From NCBI GenBank assembly GCA_011526105.1, contig WYAZ01000084.1, positions 1 to 64,000 of the forward strand: DNA of 64,000 bases, read 5' to 3'. Below are positions 8,143 through 16,262 of this stretch, one piece after another. How positions within the stretch are numbered: position 1 is the first letter of the stretch; the number at the start of each line of letters is the position of its first letter. The notes under the pieces were generated by a model, which searched no databases, had not been told where the DNA came from, and saw only the letters and a list, made by a program, of their open reading frames with translations. The position numbers were made by a program, and so were the translations under genes. Source of the DNA: Deltaproteobacteria bacterium (GTDB lineage Bacteria; Myxococcota; Kuafuiibacteriia; Kuafuiibacteriales; Kuafuiibacteriaceae).

Positions 8143-9430
8143 GGAGAGGCTCCTCGAGGCGCATGGATGGCCGTTCGTCCCGAAGCAGCGTCTTGGGCTG
8201 AAACAGGGGCACCACGTGACCGGCGACGGAGATCAACGCCAGGGCCGGCGTGCCTCTGAAGAACGCGAGGTCTCCATGGCGAGCTTCCAGCGCCCCGGCG
8301 AGGTCACGCAGCTCGTGCGGGATGTCGCCGATGCCATCGCCGTCGAGATCATAGCCGGCGTAGTCACTCCAAGCGTTCCCTTCCCACGACACCTCGAGGG
8401 CGTCGCCCCCGCCGTCGACCCGGACCTGGGTGAAGTTGTCGCGGAAGTGATTGCGACGGAACACGTTGTTCTTTTGGCTGGAGAGGAAGCCGATACCGAG
8501 GTCGCTCATTCGAATCTCGTTGTCCTCGAACAGGTTCCTGTCATCCGGATTGAGCGGCGAATTGTCGAGGAAAATCCCCTGCGTGTTGTGAATCAGACGG
8601 TTTCTCCGCACCGTGAGATTGCCGGATTCCTTGATGCCGAGCCCAATGCCGGCCGATCCACCGGAGCTCAGCATCACGTTCCCGAGCACCTCGACATTTC
8701 GGGCGTACATGATGAACACGCCGACCTCGTTCCGCTCGAAGAGGTTCTCCTCCACGCGATTCCGGTGGCTGTACATGATGTGGACGCCGTAGCGGCCACC
8801 CCGCACGAGGTTGCGACGCACGACGTTGTCGCTCGAGTACCAGACCACGCAGTCACGAGAATCCTCGACCTCGTTGTCTTCGACCACGCTGTCGTGGGTC
8901 TCCCAGATCCGGATGCCGTCGCCCCGAAGACCCAGCGCTGGACCCCCGAGGCCTTGGACGTGGTTGCCCACGATGTGCACGCGCTTCGACTTCTCGGAGA
9001 GGATTCCGAACGCGGAGCGCTCCACCCGGACCCCCTCCACTCGGATGTCGTCGCCGCGCACCTTCACCGCGGCGTCGACGGTGTCGAAGCGACCTCCACT
9101 GCCGTCCACGGTGAGCCCGAGCAGCGCACTCCCCGGCGAGAGCACCACGGTGGTGCCTTGTCCGGACGACCTGATGACCGCGTCGCGCGTGCCCCAGAGC
9201 GTCACCCCCGCCGCCACTTCGATGCCGCCCACGTACTCACCGGGCTCGAGACAGATGGACGAACCCGCCGTCGCTCCGTTGAGAGCGGTCTCGAGCTCGG
9301 CGAAGGACGAAACGCTTTGGCACCCCTCCGGCCGCGAAGGCGGAGCGAGCTTGGTGGGACCGGGAAGCTCCGAGAGTGGAGAAGAACAAGAAACGAGGGC
9401 GCCGAGCGCGATGAATCGAATTATCCGCAC
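8132..9430 (-). CDS. nosD: NosD, periplasmic beta-helix maturation protein
   Basis: 432 aa from GTG 9430, which has a GAGGG ribosome-binding site 5 nt upstream; an in-frame GTG at 9448 is the alternative. A lipoprotein-like N-terminus (FIALGALVSC) is followed by a long right-handed parallel beta-helix of ~22-residue rungs (NxVxxN repeats such as NRVEENLFERNEVGVFIM), the carbohydrate-binding/NosD fold. The conserved DLDGDGIGDIP stretch lies near the C-terminus. NosD works with NosFY in building the CuZ cluster. It starts 27 bp after nosZ. Confidence 0.92.
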   Translation of the reverse strand: MRIIRFIALGALVSCSSPLSELPGPTKLAPPSRPEGCQSVSSFAELETALNGATAGSSICLEPGEYVGGIEVAAGVTLWGTRDAVIRSSGQGTTVVLSPGSALLGLTVDGSGGRFDTVDAAVKVRGDDIRVEGVRVERSAFGILSEKSKRVHIVGNHVQGLGGPALGLRGDGIRIWETHDSVVEDNEVEDSRDCVVWYSSDNVVRRNLVRGGRYGVHIMYSHRNRVEENLFERNEVGVFIMYARNVEVLGNVMLSSGGSAGIGLGIKESGNLTVRRNRLIHNTQGIFLDNSPLNPDDRNLFEDNEIRMSDLGIGFLSSQKNNVFRRNHFRDNFTQVRVDGGGDALEVSWEGNAWSDYAGYDLDGDGIGDIPHELRDLAGALEARHGDLAFFRGTPALALISVAGHVVPLFQPKTLLRDERPSMRLEEPLRAN

Positions 9431-9457
9431 GACGCCCTCGCTCGACACGTGCGAGGT

Positions 9458-11461
9458 CTAGGACTTCTTCCTCGGTTCGACGAGGAAGTATCCGGCCATC
9501 TCGAGGTGCAGCGCCGAGCAGAACTCGGTGCAGTACATCGGGAAGACGCCCGGCTTATCCGCCACGAACTCGATGTCCGAGTGCTCACCCGGCTCGAGCG
9601 ACACCTGGATGTTGTACGAGCTGATGGTGAAGCCGTGTGTGGCGTCGTGAGCCTGCTCGAGGCTGGTCAGGTGAATCTTGACCTTGTCGCCTTCTTTCAC
9701 CCGCACGATGTCTGGCGAGAAGTGGCTTCGGATGGCGGACATGTACACATGCACGGTGTCGCCCTGGCGCTCCACGCGCTCCTTGCCACCCTCGACCGCA
9801 AACGGCGACTTCTCCTTGGTCACCGGATCCATGCCGGTGGGCTTGTAAACGTCCCAAGGCTTCAGCTTGTCGGCCTTGATCATCTGCGCGTTGTGGGGCT
9901 CGCCGAGCGGAAGCGGCATATCGTAGAGGAGCTGCATCTTGCCCCCGGTGTGCTCGCCGCTGAGGTCGATGAGCTGGAAGTTCTGAGGGAGCAGCGGGCC
10001 CACCGGCGCGAAGCGGTCGAGGGCCCACTTGTTCATCGCGACCAGGTAGCGCCCGTCTGGGCTGACGGTGTCACCCTCGGCCACGACCAAGTGACCGACG
10101 TTGTAGTGGGTAGAGATCTTCTCGACCAACTTGAGCTCCTTGACGTTCCACTTGGCGACCTTGGTCTCGATGAAGACCGAGGTGTATGCAAAGCCCTTGT
10201 CGTCGAAGCCGGTGTGGAGCGGCCCGAGGCCGATCTCGACCTGGCCGCGGATGGACTCTTCGTAAGGGAGAATTGGCACGCCGTAAGGGTCCTTGCCCGC
10301 GTACTTCTTGGCGTCGATCAGCGCCTTCATCTTCTTGAAGTTGTAGACCGTGGCGTGGGTGTCCAGCTTGCCGCCCACCACGATGTCTTCACCATCTGGA
10401 GTGAGGTCGAGACCATGCGGGCTCTTCGGCTCACCAACGAAGTGCAGGAGGCCCTCCTCGATGGCCACCTCGAGCGGAATCACGGTCATGCCGGTGATCT
10501 TCTTGGCCTTGGGGCCCTTCGCGACCTCCGCAGCCTGCTTCCAGTTGATGATGTGCATGTAGTCCATGTCGTTCTGCGAGGAACCCGACTCGAGCGGCGG
10601 CTGCCCCTCGAGGATTCCGCCCGTCGCACGCTCGGTGTTGATGGAATTGCAGAACGCCCAGCCGTCCGAGGTGAGCTTTCCGGCGTCCGCGAGATCCTGC
10701 ATGTACGGAGGGAGCTCCATCGCGAAAGACTCGGCCTCGATGATGCGGCCCTTCGTGCGGTCGAAGCGCCAGAAGATCATCGCACCACGGTACTTGTCGT
10801 TGTACTCCTTGAGGTCCGCATAGACGCCGCCCAGAGGCGCCGGGTACTGAGAAGTCTCGATGACGTACTCGGTGTTGGGGGTCACGAAGGCGCCGCCGTG
10901 TTCGGACTCGATGAGCTCGGTGCCGATGATCTGCTCGGTGGTGAAGTCCTTGAGGTTGACGACCGCGATGCGCGGGTTCGCCTTGTCATTCACGAAGATG
11001 TACTGGCCGTCGTAGTCGCCGGCGGTCTCCGAGAACGCGGGGTGGTGCATGTCGCCCCAGGTGATGGCGCGACCATCGCGGCGCCCGCCATCGATGACCT
11101 CCTGCGAGGACTTGTCGCCGTAGCCGTAGCCCTGCCAGGGCTCGACGGTGAAGACGCCGATGTACTTCAAGATGCGCATCGACGGCACGCCGATGACGAT
11201 GAGGTTGCCGCCGTGCCCGCCCGAAGCGAACAGGTAGTACTCATCCTGCTGGCCGGTGGGCATGTACGTCTTGAGGGCGGCCGTCACGTCCAGTTCGGAG
11301 AGGTTGCGCGCCTTCATGAGGCTCGCGATGGCGCCGCCGGTGGAGGGTCCACCGCTGGGGCCGGGCGTAGGCTGGGGCCCTGCCGGGCCCGTGCAGCCGA
11401 CCAAGAGCGCCGTCAATGCGCCCGAAGCCAGCGAAAGTTTGGATGTTGATTGGACCTTCAT
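9458..11461 (-). CDS. nosZ: Nitrous oxide reductase NosZ, clade II (Sec/lipoprotein type)
   Basis: 667 aa; it reduces N2O to N2 outside the cytoplasm. The ATG at 11461 has an AGGAG site ~8 nt upstream. The leader has no twin-arginine motif and ends in LLVGC (Cys23), followed by a Gly/Pro linker, so it is a Sec lipoprotein, the hallmark of clade II. The beta-propeller carries CuZ-type histidines in DMHHP, SPHGLD, GPLHTG, THYNVGH and EPHNAQ. The C-terminal cupredoxin has the CuA ligand set CTEFCSALHLEM. It heads the nosZDFLY operon. Electron donors are probably cytochromes c. Confidence 0.96.
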   Translation of the reverse strand: MKVQSTSKLSLASGALTALLVGCTGPAGPQPTPGPSGGPSTGGAIASLMKARNLSELDVTAALKTYMPTGQQDEYYLFASGGHGGNLIVIGVPSMRILKYIGVFTVEPWQGYGYGDKSSQEVIDGGRRDGRAITWGDMHHPAFSETAGDYDGQYIFVNDKANPRIAVVNLKDFTTEQIIGTELIESEHGGAFVTPNTEYVIETSQYPAPLGGVYADLKEYNDKYRGAMIFWRFDRTKGRIIEAESFAMELPPYMQDLADAGKLTSDGWAFCNSINTERATGGILEGQPPLESGSSQNDMDYMHIINWKQAAEVAKGPKAKKITGMTVIPLEVAIEEGLLHFVGEPKSPHGLDLTPDGEDIVVGGKLDTHATVYNFKKMKALIDAKKYAGKDPYGVPILPYEESIRGQVEIGLGPLHTGFDDKGFAYTSVFIETKVAKWNVKELKLVEKISTHYNVGHLVVAEGDTVSPDGRYLVAMNKWALDRFAPVGPLLPQNFQLIDLSGEHTGGKMQLLYDMPLPLGEPHNAQMIKADKLKPWDVYKPTGMDPVTKEKSPFAVEGGKERVERQGDTVHVYMSAIRSHFSPDIVRVKEGDKVKIHLTSLEQAHDATHGFTISSYNIQVSLEPGEHSDIEFVADKPGVFPMYCTEFCSALHLEMAGYFLVEPRKKS

Positions 11462-11760
11462 CTGTGTCGACTCCTCTGCCGAGCCTTCCGAAGAACGCCC
11501 GGCCTGATTCCCCACCGCTGGCCCTATGCCATGCGAAAGCGCAGGACTCCAGGACCTTCGCACCTCAATTGGGTCGGTTTGGTGGCGAGCGGCAGAATAT
11601 TCGCCCCACAGACGCATCTGGGTCGGGGCGCGCAAGAGCGTGCGGGAAGGCCCGGGCTTCCCGGGATTCACCAGAGCTGGCAAGAGGTGTGCACGGCAGT
11701 TTCCACTCGGGCGTCGGCGCAGAGCCGAGCTTTGCTCGAGCGGCCATCTAGGAGGCACTC
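11462..11760. other. Divergent intergenic region, nosZ / fasciclin
   Basis: This 299-bp spacer must hold promoters for both divergent genes. I see ribosome-binding sites (AGGAG before nosZ, AGGAGG before 11761) and a GC palindrome, CCCGGGcttCCCGGG, near 11657-11671. No FNR/Dnr-type TTGAT-N4-ATCAA site and no convincing sigma-70 boxes are visible. No gene is supported. Confidence 0.5.
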
Positions 11761-12258
11761 ATGTTTCGGACTCAATTCATTCTCGCAGGAGCGCTTGCAC
11801 CATTCATCGCGCTGGGCTCGGCCCTGGCGGACGACGACGCTCCCAAGGACATCGTCGATGTCGCGGTGGCGTCGAAGGATCACACCACGCTGGTGACCGC
11901 GGTCAAGGCGGCGGACTTGGTCATGTCCCTCAAGAACCCGGGTCCTCTCACGGTCTTTGCGCCCACCAACGCGGCGTTCGACAAGCTGCCCAAGGGAACG
12001 CTCGAGGGGCTGCTCAAGCCGGAAGCTCAGTTCGACCTCGGCAAGATCCTTCAGTATCACGTCACCACCTCCGTCTACACGACCAAGGACTTCAAGGACG
12101 GGCAGGTCCTCGGTCAGGCCAACGGCGCCAAGGTGACGCTCGGCGTGAAGGACGGAAAGGTCACCGTCAACGGCGCCAACATACTCGCGTCCGTTCGAGC
12201 CTCGAACGGGATCGTTCACGTCATCGACCAGGTGCTCTTGCCTCCACCCAAGAAGTGA
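11761..12258 (+). CDS. Secreted fasciclin (FAS1) domain protein
   Basis: 165 aa with a signal peptide ending ALGSALA, then a single FAS1 domain. The first conserved block is TLVTAVKAADLVMSLKNPGPLTVFAPTN with AAFDKLPKGT, and the second is ANGIVHVIDQVLLPP-like (SNGIVHVIDQVLLPP). Single-FAS1 secreted proteins are usually adhesins or matrix proteins. AGGAGG lies 6 nt before the ATG. It faces nosZ across a shared promoter region. No functional link to denitrification can be shown. Confidence 0.93.
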   Translation: MFRTQFILAGALAPFIALGSALADDDAPKDIVDVAVASKDHTTLVTAVKAADLVMSLKNPGPLTVFAPTNAAFDKLPKGTLEGLLKPEAQFDLGKILQYHVTTSVYTTKDFKDGQVLGQANGAKVTLGVKDGKVTVNGANILASVRASNGIVHVIDQVLLPPPKK

Positions 12259-12284
12259 GCCGCACCCGTGCGAAGGCGGGCTCA
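12256..12284. terminator. Candidate bidirectional hairpin
   Basis: TGAGCC (12256-12261) pairs with GGCTCA (12279-12284), with an inner GCACccGTGC hairpin, between two convergent genes. The outer arms overlap both stop codons. There is no U-tract. The call rests on position and symmetry only. Confidence 0.3.
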
Positions 12285-14291
12285 GGGAGGAAGGATCACC
12301 CCCAGCGCGCGCTCTAGCCGCTCCCGAGGCAGCGGCCCGGTCCCGGGGTGAACCCAAGTGGTCGTGGCATTCCCCGTCGCATCGAGGAACTGGAGCCCGT
12401 CCACCAGACGGCCATCCGGCCCCGGCAGCATGAACTCTCCCGTCCCAAAACCGTAGACCCCTCGGACGCGCGCTTCTTCGCTCGCGCTGTCGTCGCGGCG
12501 GTGACAGGCGCTGCAAGGCCGCGGCTTCTTCGAAGCGGTGTGCTGGAAGAACGGCACGAACCCGTTGTTCGCGACCGAGCTCTCGCGCCTTCTGAACTCA
12601 CCCAGGGTGCGGCTGCGCCCCATGGCATCCACGACCTTGTTCCCCATGAGCACCGCGCCGTTCTCGGTGCCGAACTCGTCCGCGCCAATCACCGCGAGCT
12701 GTAGCTGCTGAGATGGATGCACGGTCTGCACGCGACCATCCGGGGCAACACCGAGCAGGAGGTGATTGAGTGTGTACGTGCTTCGACCGCCTCGCGTGAG
12801 ACCTGGGGTGCGCAGGCCGGTTTGATAGTCCACCTGGCTGAGCCTCAGATCCATGCTCACGTGACAGCCGATGCAGTACTCGTTGTACGAGGTGTGGCAG
12901 GTGTCGCAGGTGAGCGAGTCGGTGTGTGACCAGCCGCTGTCGTCTTCACCCATGGCGGCGATCATCTCGAGTTCCGTTCCGCGCGCGATGATTTCGGCCA
13001 CTTGAGGCACCACGTGCTCCACGCCATCGACGATGCCGGTGAGCACGACCTCGCCACGTTCCCCGTCGCGAAGCTGCGGGAGCGGTCGGCCGCGGGAGGT
13101 CACGAAGCGTCCGTCTGAATCTGCGCTGACCGGCGCGCGGATGGTGCCGTGGCAATCCTCGCAGCGAATGTCCAGCTGGAGCTTGGAGCTCGAGTAGAGC
13201 CGGCCCGTGCCGTGAACGTCGGATCCCACGTGACAATCCGCGCAGTGCATGCCGCGCTGGAAGTGAACGTCGGCCGGGGTCTCATCCACGCCGTTGGTGG
13301 TGTCTTCGTCGAGGATGTAGAAACCGGGCGCCCGACCGTACAAGGTCTGCTCGATGACCTCTGCGTTGGGCGGACGTTGACTGAAACCACCCTCGCGGAT
13401 GCCGCGGTAGAGCAGACCGATTCTTCCACCCTGGAAGTGGCAATGCGCGCACTGCTCACTCGGGATCGCTTTGGTGAGCACGTGCTTCGAGCCGTGCACG
13501 GGTGAGCCGCGCGGAATCGTCGGATCACCACCCTCGTACACCCCTTCGTCCGAGTACAGCATGTGGCACGAGGAACAGCCGGTGGAGCGATACAGCCCCG
13601 GAGAGTCGTTGCGAGGGTAGCCGGCCTGGTGGCAGGTGTTACAGTTCTTGGCGAGGTAGTGATAGGTGGCGACCCGCGCCAGCTCCTGCGAATCGCCGGA
13701 GTCGATGGCGGCTTGGATCTGGCTCGCATCCGGAGGCTTGATGGTCTCGAGCGAACAGACGGTGCCAGGAATGGTGAGGTCGCAGTCCGGGTCCGTAGCG
13801 CGAAAGGATCCGAACTGCGCGATCCGGTCAGGTTGCAGATCGGCGAGAAACAGCGAGGGGTAGTAGTGCCCCGCGTTGGTGCTCATCACGGAGCTCGGCA
13901 TCGTGCGCGCCTTCTCGGCGTGGCAGCGCCCACAGGTGTTGGTCACCACCCGAGTGTCTCCGGGGTTGATGAACTGAAGGTAGGCCAAGGGCAGCGCGTC
14001 GAGCTGGTCGGGGGCAAAGTCTTTGATGAAGCCAGGCGGCGCCGGGGGCAACGCGGACCCTCGGATCTCTTCCCAGTTGGCCGGGATGGGGATGTGCGCG
14101 GACGCGAGCTCGGAAGCGTCTGGATTGCCGCCGTGACAGAGGGTGCACTCGCCGGCCGGGATGGCTTGGTGCACCTGCTCGATGCCGGCGTGGCAGGTCA
14201 CGCAGCCCTCCCCTTCGGGAACAACCTCGCTCGTACACGCGAGAAGCACTCCAAGCCCCCACGAGAAGACGAGCCCCAACTCAGTGCGCAT
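12282..14291 (-). CDS. Eleven-haem cytochrome c lipoprotein
   Basis: 669 aa from the ATG at 14291. The lipoprotein signal ends GVLLAC. Eleven CxxCH motifs are present: CVTCH, CTLCH, CGRCH, CNTCH, CSSCH, CAHCH, CADCH, CEDCH, CDTCH, CIGCH and CSACH. The spacing is irregular, and long haem-poor stretches between the haems suggest extra structural domains. It is an extracytoplasmic electron-transfer or reductase protein; I cannot assign a known family (it is not recognisably NrfA, HAO or OmcS). It is co-transcribed with the lipoprotein at 14293, one base upstream. It converges on the fasciclin gene. Confidence 0.85.
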   Translation of the reverse strand: MRTELGLVFSWGLGVLLACTSEVVPEGEGCVTCHAGIEQVHQAIPAGECTLCHGGNPDASELASAHIPIPANWEEIRGSALPPAPPGFIKDFAPDQLDALPLAYLQFINPGDTRVVTNTCGRCHAEKARTMPSSVMSTNAGHYYPSLFLADLQPDRIAQFGSFRATDPDCDLTIPGTVCSLETIKPPDASQIQAAIDSGDSQELARVATYHYLAKNCNTCHQAGYPRNDSPGLYRSTGCSSCHMLYSDEGVYEGGDPTIPRGSPVHGSKHVLTKAIPSEQCAHCHFQGGRIGLLYRGIREGGFSQRPPNAEVIEQTLYGRAPGFYILDEDTTNGVDETPADVHFQRGMHCADCHVGSDVHGTGRLYSSSKLQLDIRCEDCHGTIRAPVSADSDGRFVTSRGRPLPQLRDGERGEVVLTGIVDGVEHVVPQVAEIIARGTELEMIAAMGEDDSGWSHTDSLTCDTCHTSYNEYCIGCHVSMDLRLSQVDYQTGLRTPGLTRGGRSTYTLNHLLLGVAPDGRVQTVHPSQQLQLAVIGADEFGTENGAVLMGNKVVDAMGRSRTLGEFRRRESSVANNGFVPFFQHTASKKPRPCSACHRRDDSASEEARVRGVYGFGTGEFMLPGPDGRLVDGLQFLDATGNATTTWVHPGTGPLPRERLERALGVILPP

Positions 14292-14292
14292 C

Positions 14293-14832
14293 TCAGCCTC
14301 CCACCAACAAAGTGACGGGCCGCCGCACGGTCGCCGTCCGTCCATCGACATCCTCGGCCGTGATGACGAGCTCAATCAGCTGGCCGTCCAGGCTGAGCAG
14401 CGCGTCGTTGGTCCCATACTTAGTTTCGTCGAAGCCGACCACGGTGCCGTTCAAGAGACCTCCGGTGCCGTTCGAGAGACACTGGATGCGTCGATCGAAC
14501 TCGAAGTGACCGGCGACCTCGTCATCGACCCAAGGCTCCAAGGAGAAGCGGAGCGGGTTGTCGACGACCGCAAGGCCGCGAGTCCGAACGAGCACCGTCA
14601 CGCCAAAGCCACCTTGCGGCGCGGCGATCAGGCCGACCTCTTCCGCGTCGGCGAGCGGCGCAAACGCTCCGCCCACCCCGTGGCCGAGTTCGAGGTTCGG
14701 CTGGTCCGAGCCCAAGCAGGCTTCGGGGACCTCGGGTTCCGGCGCGGGGTCGTCGCCGCAGGCCACGGCCAGGAGCGTCAGCGTCGACAGCAGCACGACA
14801 GCGCGTGGTGTCGGGCCTCTCGTGGCGCTCAT
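14293..14832 (-). CDS. Lipoprotein paired with the 11-haem cytochrome
   Basis: 179 aa from the ATG at 14832. The signal LLSTLTLLAVACGDDP has a lipobox Cys, followed by an acidic Pro/Glu linker and a beta-rich domain ending in RRPVTLLVGG. No family is recognised. The gene ends 1 bp before the 11-haem cytochrome start, so a partnership is likely, as a periplasmic or outer-membrane subunit. The frame is open upstream to 15000 inside element A; that extension is repeat sequence and is not part of the normal protein. Confidence 0.7.
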   Translation of the reverse strand: MSATRGPTPRAVVLLSTLTLLAVACGDDPAPEPEVPEACLGSDQPNLELGHGVGGAFAPLADAEEVGLIAAPQGGFGVTVLVRTRGLAVVDNPLRFSLEPWVDDEVAGHFEFDRRIQCLSNGTGGLLNGTVVGFDETKYGTNDALLSLDGQLIELVITAEDVDGRTATVRRPVTLLVGG

Positions 14833-14901
14833 GAGACAGAATCTGAACCCCGAAAGGGGGCGCTGGCAACCGACAAGAAGGGGCCTCGCGGGAGAACTGT
14901 C

Positions 14902-15090
14902 TAGTGTCCCGTCCGAGAAGTTCAGATCACGTTCGCGCTTGTCCTTTTCGCCCCTGGCCGACGCGCGGCCTGCGGCCGCCCTTTCGGGCTCCTCCGTCAT
15001 TGGGAGCGACCCAACTCCCTTCGTAGCGCACAGACCAGCGACGAAAGATACTTCGCGGGAACACGATCGAACTTCTCGGACGGGACACTA
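14902..15090 (-). mobile_element. Element A, complete MITE-like copy
   Basis: A 185-bp body (14904-15088) is bounded by perfect 20-bp terminal inverted repeats: gtgtcccgtccgagaagttc at 14904-14923 and its reverse complement at 15069-15088. TA stands on each side (14902-14903, 15089-15090), as expected for a TA target duplication of the IS630/Tc1-mariner type; that family assignment is inference. There is no transposase. A second copy, 98/102 identical over the shared part, begins the window. The right edge supplies the stop codon of the gene at 15088-16152. Confidence 0.85.
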
Positions 15091-16152
15091 GATGTCACCC
15101 TTTCGGACGGACCAGATGAAGCCGTCGCACCAGTAGTGAACCGCGCCCACGACGAGGACGATGAGGCTCGCCGTCCGTTCGTTCCAGTGCGCGGCGATCC
15201 ACAAGCCCGCCGCCAGCGAGGTCCCGAGGATGATGATGGTGGGCAGCTTTCTTCCGAGCGGAGTTCCAGCCACGCGGAGCTTGCGCGAGAGGCTCGGCGT
15301 CTCGGCCCAGCTCAAGATCGCCAGGTACTGCACCGCATGAAATGACTCGGTGATGAGGAAGGCTTGATCGAAGGTGTTGAAACCGAAGGCCGCGACCGAG
15401 GTGATGGTGAGCGAGACGTAGAGCATCACCTTGTGTTTGGAGACACGACGGCCGGCGCGCGCGCGTCGCGCGTACCACCATAGATAGAGCCCGATATAAA
15501 GCGCACCCCCCAGCCCGATCACCCAGGCCAGCTCGAGTCCCCACCAGGTCACGGACTGCGCGAAGGCGCTCCCCCAGCCGTTCGTGATGTGGTCGGCCCT
15601 CGAGAAGACGTTGAAGTACCAAAACGCGTTGAGGCCGGCGACGATGGGCCCCACGTACACGAGGATCGCCAAGCCCTTGTCCCACCACCGCCCGACCTCG
15701 GGATCGTTGCCGATGCGCGCGTCGTAGATGCGGCCGAAGCCGAAGGTCTGAAGCGCGGAGTGCCACACATCGAACCACACCACGAGGATAGGAAAGACGT
15801 ACCACGCGGTCTCGGACAGATAGAGCACCACACCCACCACGAGCGGGCCGATGGTGGTGCGAGAGAGCCGCGCTCGGAAGAAGTGACCGTTCAGATGAGA
15901 CCGGAAGAACGTGGCGAACAGGTGCGCGAACATGACGGTGATCGCCATGGACTCGAAGACGCGGATCTGACGCTCCGGCCAGAACGGCAGGGTCAGCTCC
16001 TTGGCGTCGAAGAGCTGGATGAGGCCGGCAATCGCGAGAAACGCGAGCGGAGTCCAAATGATGAACCCGTGGTCGAACCACGGCCCCACGATGTATGGGG
16101 ATCTGGGCGCCGCCTCCGCCGACGAAGACGAGCTTTCCGCGGCCAGTTCCAA
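15088..16152 (-). CDS. Polytopic membrane protein with conserved-looking intramembrane His
   Basis: 354 aa from TTG 16152, with about nine hydrophobic helices. Histidines lie in or at the ends of helices in FAHLFATFFRSHLNGHFF, FDVWHSALQTFGFGRIYD, ITESFHAVQYLAI and GAVHYWCDGFIW, a pattern seen in membrane di-metal enzymes. No specific family is recognised. The stop codon TAG is formed by the TA target and the first base of element A, so the original C-terminus may have been altered. Convergent with nothing; the next gene upstream is divergent, 110 bp away. Confidence 0.7.
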   Translation of the reverse strand: MELAAESSSSSAEAAPRSPYIVGPWFDHGFIIWTPLAFLAIAGLIQLFDAKELTLPFWPERQIRVFESMAITVMFAHLFATFFRSHLNGHFFRARLSRTTIGPLVVGVVLYLSETAWYVFPILVVWFDVWHSALQTFGFGRIYDARIGNDPEVGRWWDKGLAILVYVGPIVAGLNAFWYFNVFSRADHITNGWGSAFAQSVTWWGLELAWVIGLGGALYIGLYLWWYARRARAGRRVSKHKVMLYVSLTITSVAAFGFNTFDQAFLITESFHAVQYLAILSWAETPSLSRKLRVAGTPLGRKLPTIIILGTSLAAGLWIAAHWNERTASLIVLVVGAVHYWCDGFIWSVRKGDI

Positions 16153-16262
16153 TCTGCTTCATCCTAGCGCCCTACCCCCTCGCGCGCACGTCCCCGCCCG
16201 ATGCAGATGTTGCGGCGGCGCTGGCAGGCGGCGAATGGCCTCGATCCCGGCGGGCGCGTATC

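Noticed and set aside
7970-11449. A 1159-codon open frame on the plus strand
   Set aside because: It lies antisense to nosD and nosZ, which have clear motifs; in GC-rich DNA the opposite strand is often open.
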